Positions 59,097 to 64,000 of a DNA stretch of 64,000 bases are shown here, in pieces. The stretch comes from Chlorops oryzae (Eukaryota > Arthropoda > Insecta > Diptera > Chloropidae), in assembly GCA_020466095.1 (NCBI GenBank), contig CM035807.1:20809985-20873984 (forward strand), written 5' to 3'. How positions within the stretch are numbered: the stretch's first letter is position 1; the number at the start of each line of letters is the position of its first letter. The position numbers and the translations under genes are program-made. A model generated the notes under the pieces. It searched no databases. It worked only from the letters and a program-made list of their open reading frames with translations, and was not told the DNA's origin.

Positions 59097-60735
59097 ATTT
59101 TATATTTTATTTCATTTTTAATTTTAATTTTAATTTTAATTTTAATTTTAATTTTAATTTTAATTTTAATTTTAATTTTAATTTTAATTTTAATTTTAAT
59201 TTTAATTTTAATTTTAATTTTAATTTTAATTTTAATTTTTTAATTTTAATTTTAATTTTAATTTTAATTTTAATTTTAATTTTAATTTTAATTTTAATTT
59301 TAATTTTAATTTTAATTTTAATTTTAATTTTAATTTTAATTTTAATTTTAATTTTAATTTTAATTTTAATTTTAATTTTAATTTTAATTTTAATTTTAAT
59401 TTTAATTTTAATTTTAATTTTAATTTTAATTTTAATTTTAATTTTAATTTTAATTTTAATTTTAATTTTAATTTTAATTTTAATTTTAATTTTAATTTTA
59501 ATTTTAATTTTAATTTTAATTTTAATTTTAATTTTAATTTTAATTTTAATTTTAATTTTAATTTTAATTTTAATTTTAATTTTAATTTTAATTTTAATTT
59601 TAATTTTAATTTTAATTTTAATTTTAATTTTAATTTTAATTTTAATTTTAATTTTAATTTTAATTTTAATTTTTAATTTTAATTTTAATTTTAATTTTAA
59701 TTTTAATTTTAATTTTAATTTTAATTTTAATTTTAATTTTAATTTTAATTTTAATTTTAATTTTAATTTTAATTTTAATTTAATTTTAATTTTAATTTTA
59801 ATTTTAATTTTAATTTTAATTTTAATTTTAATTTTAATTTTAATTTTAATTTTAATTTTAATTTTAATTTTAATTTTAATTTTAATTTTAATTTTAATTT
59901 TAATTTTAATTTTAATTTTAATTTTATTTTAATTTTAATTTTAATTTTAATTTTAATTTTAATTTTAATTTTAATTTTAATTTTAATTTTAATTTTAATT
60001 TTAATTTTAATTTTAATTTTAATTTTAATTTTAATTTTAATTTTAATTTTAATTTTAATTTTAATTTTAATTTTAATTTTAATTTTAATTTTAATTTTAA
60101 TTTTTAATTTTAATTTTAATTTTAATTTTAATTTTTAATTTTAATTTTAATTTTAATTTTAATTTTAATTTTAATTTTAATTTTAATTTTAATTTTAATT
60201 TTAATTTTAATTTTAATTTTAATTTTAATTTTAATTTTAATTTTAATTTTAATTTTAATTTTTAATTTTAATTTTAATTTTAATTTTAATTTTAATTTTA
60301 ATTTTAATTTTAATTTTAATTTTAATTTTAATTTTAATTTTAATTTTAATTTTAATTTTAATTTTAATTTTAATTTTTTTTAATTTTAAATTTTTAATTT
60401 TTTAATTTTAATTTTAATTTTAATTTTAATTTTAATTTTAATTTTAATTTTAATTTTAATTTTAATTTTAATTTTTAATTTTAATTTTAATTTTAATTTT
60501 AATTTTAATTTTTAATTTTAATTTTAATTTTAATTTTAATTTTAATTTTAATTTTAATTTTAATTTTAATTTTAATTTTAATTTAATTTTAATTTTAATT
60601 TTAATTTTAATTTTAATTTAATTTTAATTTTATTTTAATTTTAATTTTAATTTTAATTTTAATTTTAAATTTTAATTTTAATTTAATTTTAATTTTAATT
60701 TTAATTTTTAATTTTATTTTTTTAATTTTATTTGT
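59097..60735. repeat. (TTTTAA)n hexanucleotide satellite, about 1.6 kb
   Basis: An almost pure TTTTAA array with rare one-base slips (extra or missing T) near 59239, 59672, 59780 and 59926, and more irregular units after about 60370. Strand composition is strongly asymmetric (no G or C over hundreds of bases). The frame of 289 codons at 59063-59932, alternating Phe-Asn and Leu-Ile, is a direct translation of the repeat. Confidence 0.97.
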
Positions 60736-60744
60736 TAAAAAAAT

Positions 60745-63700
60745 TTAAAAAATTTTTTTTTTGCCAATTTTAAATGCAATAGCGTCTATTTGCCTTAGAA
60801 TTAATAAAGATTTGCAAAATTTGATGCGTTTTAAGACATTTTGGGGTATTTGGGTTTTTTATCGAAAAATTTGTTTAAAAAATCCCAAAAAATATTTTTT
60901 TTTGCCAATTTTAAATGCAATAGCGTCTATTTGCCTTAGAATTAATAAAAAATTTGCAAAATTGATGCGTTTTAAGACATTTTGGGGTATTGGGTTTTTT
61001 ATCGAAAAATTTGTTAAAAAAAATCCAAAAAAATTTTTTTTTGCCAATTTTAAATGCAATAGCGTCTATTTGCCTTAGAATTAATAAAAATTTGCAAAAT
61101 TGATGCGTTTTAAGACATTTTGGGGTATTGGGTTTTTTATCGAAAAATTTGGACGTATAATACCCTTGTTAAAAAAAAATCAAAAAAAATTTTTTTTTGC
61201 CAATTTTAAATGCAATAGCGTCTATTTGCCTTAGAATTAATAAAGATTGCAAAATTGATGCGTTTTAAGACATTTTGGGGTATTGGGTTTTTTTATCGAA
61301 AAATTTGGACGTATAATACCTTGTTAAAAAAAATGCCGAAAAATTTTTTTTTTGCAATTTTAAATGCAATAGCGTCTATTTGCTTAGAATTAATAAAGAT
61401 TTGCAAAATTGATGCGTTTTAAGACATTTTGGGGTATTGGGTTTTTTATCGAAAAATTTGGACGTATAATACCCTTGTTAAAAAAAATAAAAAAAATTTT
61501 TTTTTGCCAATTTTAAATGCAATAGCGTCTATTTGCCTTAGAATTAATAAAGATTTGCAAAATTGATGCGTTTTAAGACATTTTGGGGTATTGGTTTTTT
61601 ATCGAAAAATTTGGACGTATAATACCCTTGTTAAAAAAAATCAGAAAAATTTTTTTTTGCCAATTTTAAATGCAATAGCGTCTATTTGCCTTAGAATTAA
61701 TAAAGATTTGCAAAATTGATGCGTTTTAAGACATTTTGGGGTATTGGGTTTTTTATCGAAAAATTTGGACGTATAATACCTTGTTAAAAAAAATCAAAAA
61801 AATTTTTTTTTTGCCAATTTTAAATGCAATAGCGTCTATTTGCCTTAGAATTAATAAAGATTTGCAAAATTGATGCGTTTTAAGACATTTTGGGGTATTG
61901 GGTTTTTTATCGAAAAATTTGGACGTATAATACCCTTGTTAAAAAAAATGCAAAAAATTTTTTTTTGCCAATTTTAAATGCAATAGCGTCTATTTGCCTT
62001 AGAATTAATAAAGATTTGCAAAATTGATGCGTTTTAAGACATTTTGGGGTATTGGGTTTTTTATCGAAAAATTTGGACGTATAATACCCTTGTTAAAAAA
62101 AATGCAAAAAAATTTTTTTTTGCCAATTTTAAATGCAATAGCGTCTATTTGCCTTAGAATTAATAAAGATTTGCAAAATTGATGCGTTTTAAGACATTTT
62201 GGGGTATTGGGTTTTTTATCGAAAAATTTGGACGTATAATACCCTTGTTAAAAAAATGCAAAAAAATTTTTTTTTGCCAATTTTAAATGCAATAGCGTCT
62301 ATTTGCCTTAGAATTAATAAATATTTGCAAAATTGATGCGTTTTAAGACATTTTGGGGTATTGGGTTTTTTATCGAAAAATTTGGACGTATAATACCCTT
62401 GTTAAAAAAAATGCAAGAAAATTTTTTTTTGCCAATTTTAAATGCAATAGCGTCTATTTGCCTTAGAATTAATAAAGATTTGCAAAATTGATGCGTTTTA
62501 AGACATTTTGGGGTATTGGGTTTTTTATCGAAAAATTTGTATAACCCTTTTAAAAAAATCAATAAAATTTTTTTTGAATTTTAAATGAATAGTCTATTTG
62601 CCTTAGATAATAAATTTTAAATTGATTTTAAACATTTGGGGTATTGGGTTTTTTTCGAAATTTGGACGTATAATACCCTTGTTAAAAAAAATGCAAAAAT
62701 TTTTTTGCAATTTTAAATGCAATAGCGTCTATTTGCCTAGAATTAATAAAGATTTGCAAAATTGATGCGTTTTAAGACATTTTGGGGTATTGGGTTTTAT
62801 CGAAAAATTTGGACGTATATACTTGTAAAAAATCAAAATTTTTTTTTGCCAATTTTAAATGCAATAGCGTCTATTTGCCTTAGAATTAATAAAATTTGCA
62901 AATGATGCGTTTTAAGACATTTTGGGGTATTGTTTTTATCGAAAAATTTGGACGTATATAAAAAAAAATGCAAAATTTTTTTTTGCAATTTTAAATGCAA
63001 TAGCGTCTATTGCCTTAGAATTAATAGATTTGCAAAATTGATGCGTTTTAAGACATTGGGTATTGGGTGTTAAAAAAAATGCAAAAAATTTTTTTTTGCC
63101 AATTTTAAATGCAATAGCGTCTATTTGCCTTAGAATTAATAAAGATTTGCAAAATTGATGCGTTTTAAGACATTTTGGGGTATTGGGTTTTTTATCGAAA
63201 AATTTGGACGTATAATACCCTTGTTAAAAAAAATGCAAGAAAAATTTTTTTTTGCCAATTTTAAATGCAATAGCGTCTATTTGCCTTAGAATTAATAAAG
63301 ATTTGCAAAATTGATGCGTTTTAAGACATTTTGGGGTATTGGGTTTTTTATCGAAAAATTTGGACGTATAAACCCTTGTTAAAAAAAAATGCCAAAAAAT
63401 TTTTTTTTTGCCAATTTTAAATGCAATAGCGTCTATTTGCCTTAGAATTAATAAAGATTTGCAAAAATTGATGCGTTTTAAGACATTTTGGGGGTATTGG
63501 GTTTTTTTATCGAAAAATTTGGACGTATAATAAAAAAAAATGCAAAAAATTTTTTTTTTTGCCAATTTTAAATGCAATAGCGTCTATTTGCCTTAGAATT
63601 AATAAAGATTTGCAAAATTGATGCGTTTTTAAGACATTTTGGGGTATTGGGTTTTTTATCGAAAAATTTGGACGTATAATACCCTTGTTAAAAAAAAATC

Positions 63701-64000
63701 CCAAAAAATTTTTTTTTTGCCAATTTTAAATGCAATAGCGTCTATTTGCCTTAGAATTAATAAAATTTGCAAAATTGATGCGTTTTAAGACATTTTGGGG
63801 TATTGGGGTTTTTTATCGAAAAATTTGGACGTATAATACCCTTGTTAAAAAAAATGCAAGAAAATTTTTTTTTTGCCAATTTTAAATGCAATAGCGTCTA
63901 TTTGCCTTAGAATTAATAAAGATTTGCAAAATTGATGCGTTTTAAGACATTTTGGGGTATTGGGTTTTTTATCGAAAAATTTGGACGTATAAAATACCCT
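60745..64000. repeat. 154-bp satellite array, at least 22 units, runs off the window
   Basis: Unit starts (GCCAATTTTAAATGCAATAG) were found at 60763, 60904, 61043, 61199, 61354, 61506, 61659, 61813, 61967, 62122, 62276, 62431, about 62576, 62707, 62848, 62985, 63098, 63254, 63410, 63561, 63719 and 63875. The usual spacing is 152-158. The first two intervals are 141 and 139 because units 1 and 2 lack a 17-bp segment GACGTATAATACCCTTG. Units 13-16 are shortened by scattered deletions, and unit 16 ends in a larger one. Conserved blocks include GCGTCTATTTGCCTTAG, GATGCGTTTTAAGACATTTT and TATCGAAAAATTTGGACG. Repetitive frames on both strands are not genes. Confidence 0.97.

Noticed and set aside
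59063..59932. 289-codon frame of alternating Phe-Asn and Leu-Ile
   Set aside because: It is the direct translation of the TTTTAA hexamer array; frame changes coincide with single-T slips.
60761..63704. Several frames of 65-117 codons on both strands (IDAIAFKIGKK-type repeats)
   Set aside because: They read through the 154-bp satellite and repeat with it; unit length is not conserved modulo three.
60763..64000. Regularly spaced repeats resembling a CRISPR array
   Set aside because: The whole 154-bp unit repeats, there are no unique spacers, and the DNA is eukaryotic satellite.

Overview
This window looks like nuclear DNA from a higher dipteran (Brachycera, Schizophora type). It is AT-rich and gene-poor, with long introns and many A/T runs. 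It carries core-promoter motifs of the Drosophila type (an M1BP/Ohler-1-like site and TCAGTT initiators), a dispersed repeat whose conserved phrases (GCCACGCCCACTTTT, tandem ACAGACGGAC, a terminal hairpin ATACCC...GGGTAT) are familiar from fly genomes, and a Drosophila-style start context (CAACATGG). I cannot name the species. No prokaryotic genes, operons, CRISPR array or intact virus were seen.

Layout. (1) 1-24.5 kb: no convincing gene. It holds two weak coding-like segments (about 1.75 kb on +, 8.6-8.8 kb on -), a 1.25-kb foldback-type transposon with perfect long arms at 2828-4081, several copies of a tRNA-derived SINE (about 9.9, 12.1 and 23.0 kb) and a degenerate 50-bp tandem repeat at 24.05 kb. 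(2) 24.5-41.2 kb: a plus-strand gene. A probable promoter and 5' leader exon (about 24.54-25.10 kb) leads across an 8.75-kb intron to a coding exon at 33857-34214 (start codon 33870), then across a 6.85-kb intron to a second coding exon at 41070-41172. The reading frame is maintained across that junction. The protein has a poly-Asn run, an RVTF phosphatase-docking-like motif and a SUMO-type IKEE motif, and is probably an intrinsically disordered nuclear regulator that I do not recognise. Its remaining exons lie more than 22 kb further on, or were not seen. (3) 41.2-58.9 kb: intron-like DNA with small DNA transposons, a dispersed fly repeat, an old local duplication and many tetranucleotide microsatellites. 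(4) 58.9 kb to the end: three abutting satellite blocks, namely an 11-bp minisatellite, about 1.6 kb of (TTTTAA)n, and a 154-bp satellite of at least 22 units that runs off the window.

The strongest content is mobile DNA. Several non-autonomous elements can be delimited to the base by terminal inverted repeats plus target-site duplications: a foldback element (7-bp TSD), two hAT-type MITEs (8-bp TSD each), a P-element-like MITE (8-bp TSD, ends CATGAT), two Tc1/mariner-pogo-like MITEs (TA) and a further MITE at 34297. At 34.57-35.12 kb a SINE has inserted exactly on the edge of an older MITE, so the order of insertion can be read. Most open reading frames over 60 codons here are by-products of low-complexity or repeat DNA. 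All boundaries and identities were read by eye.
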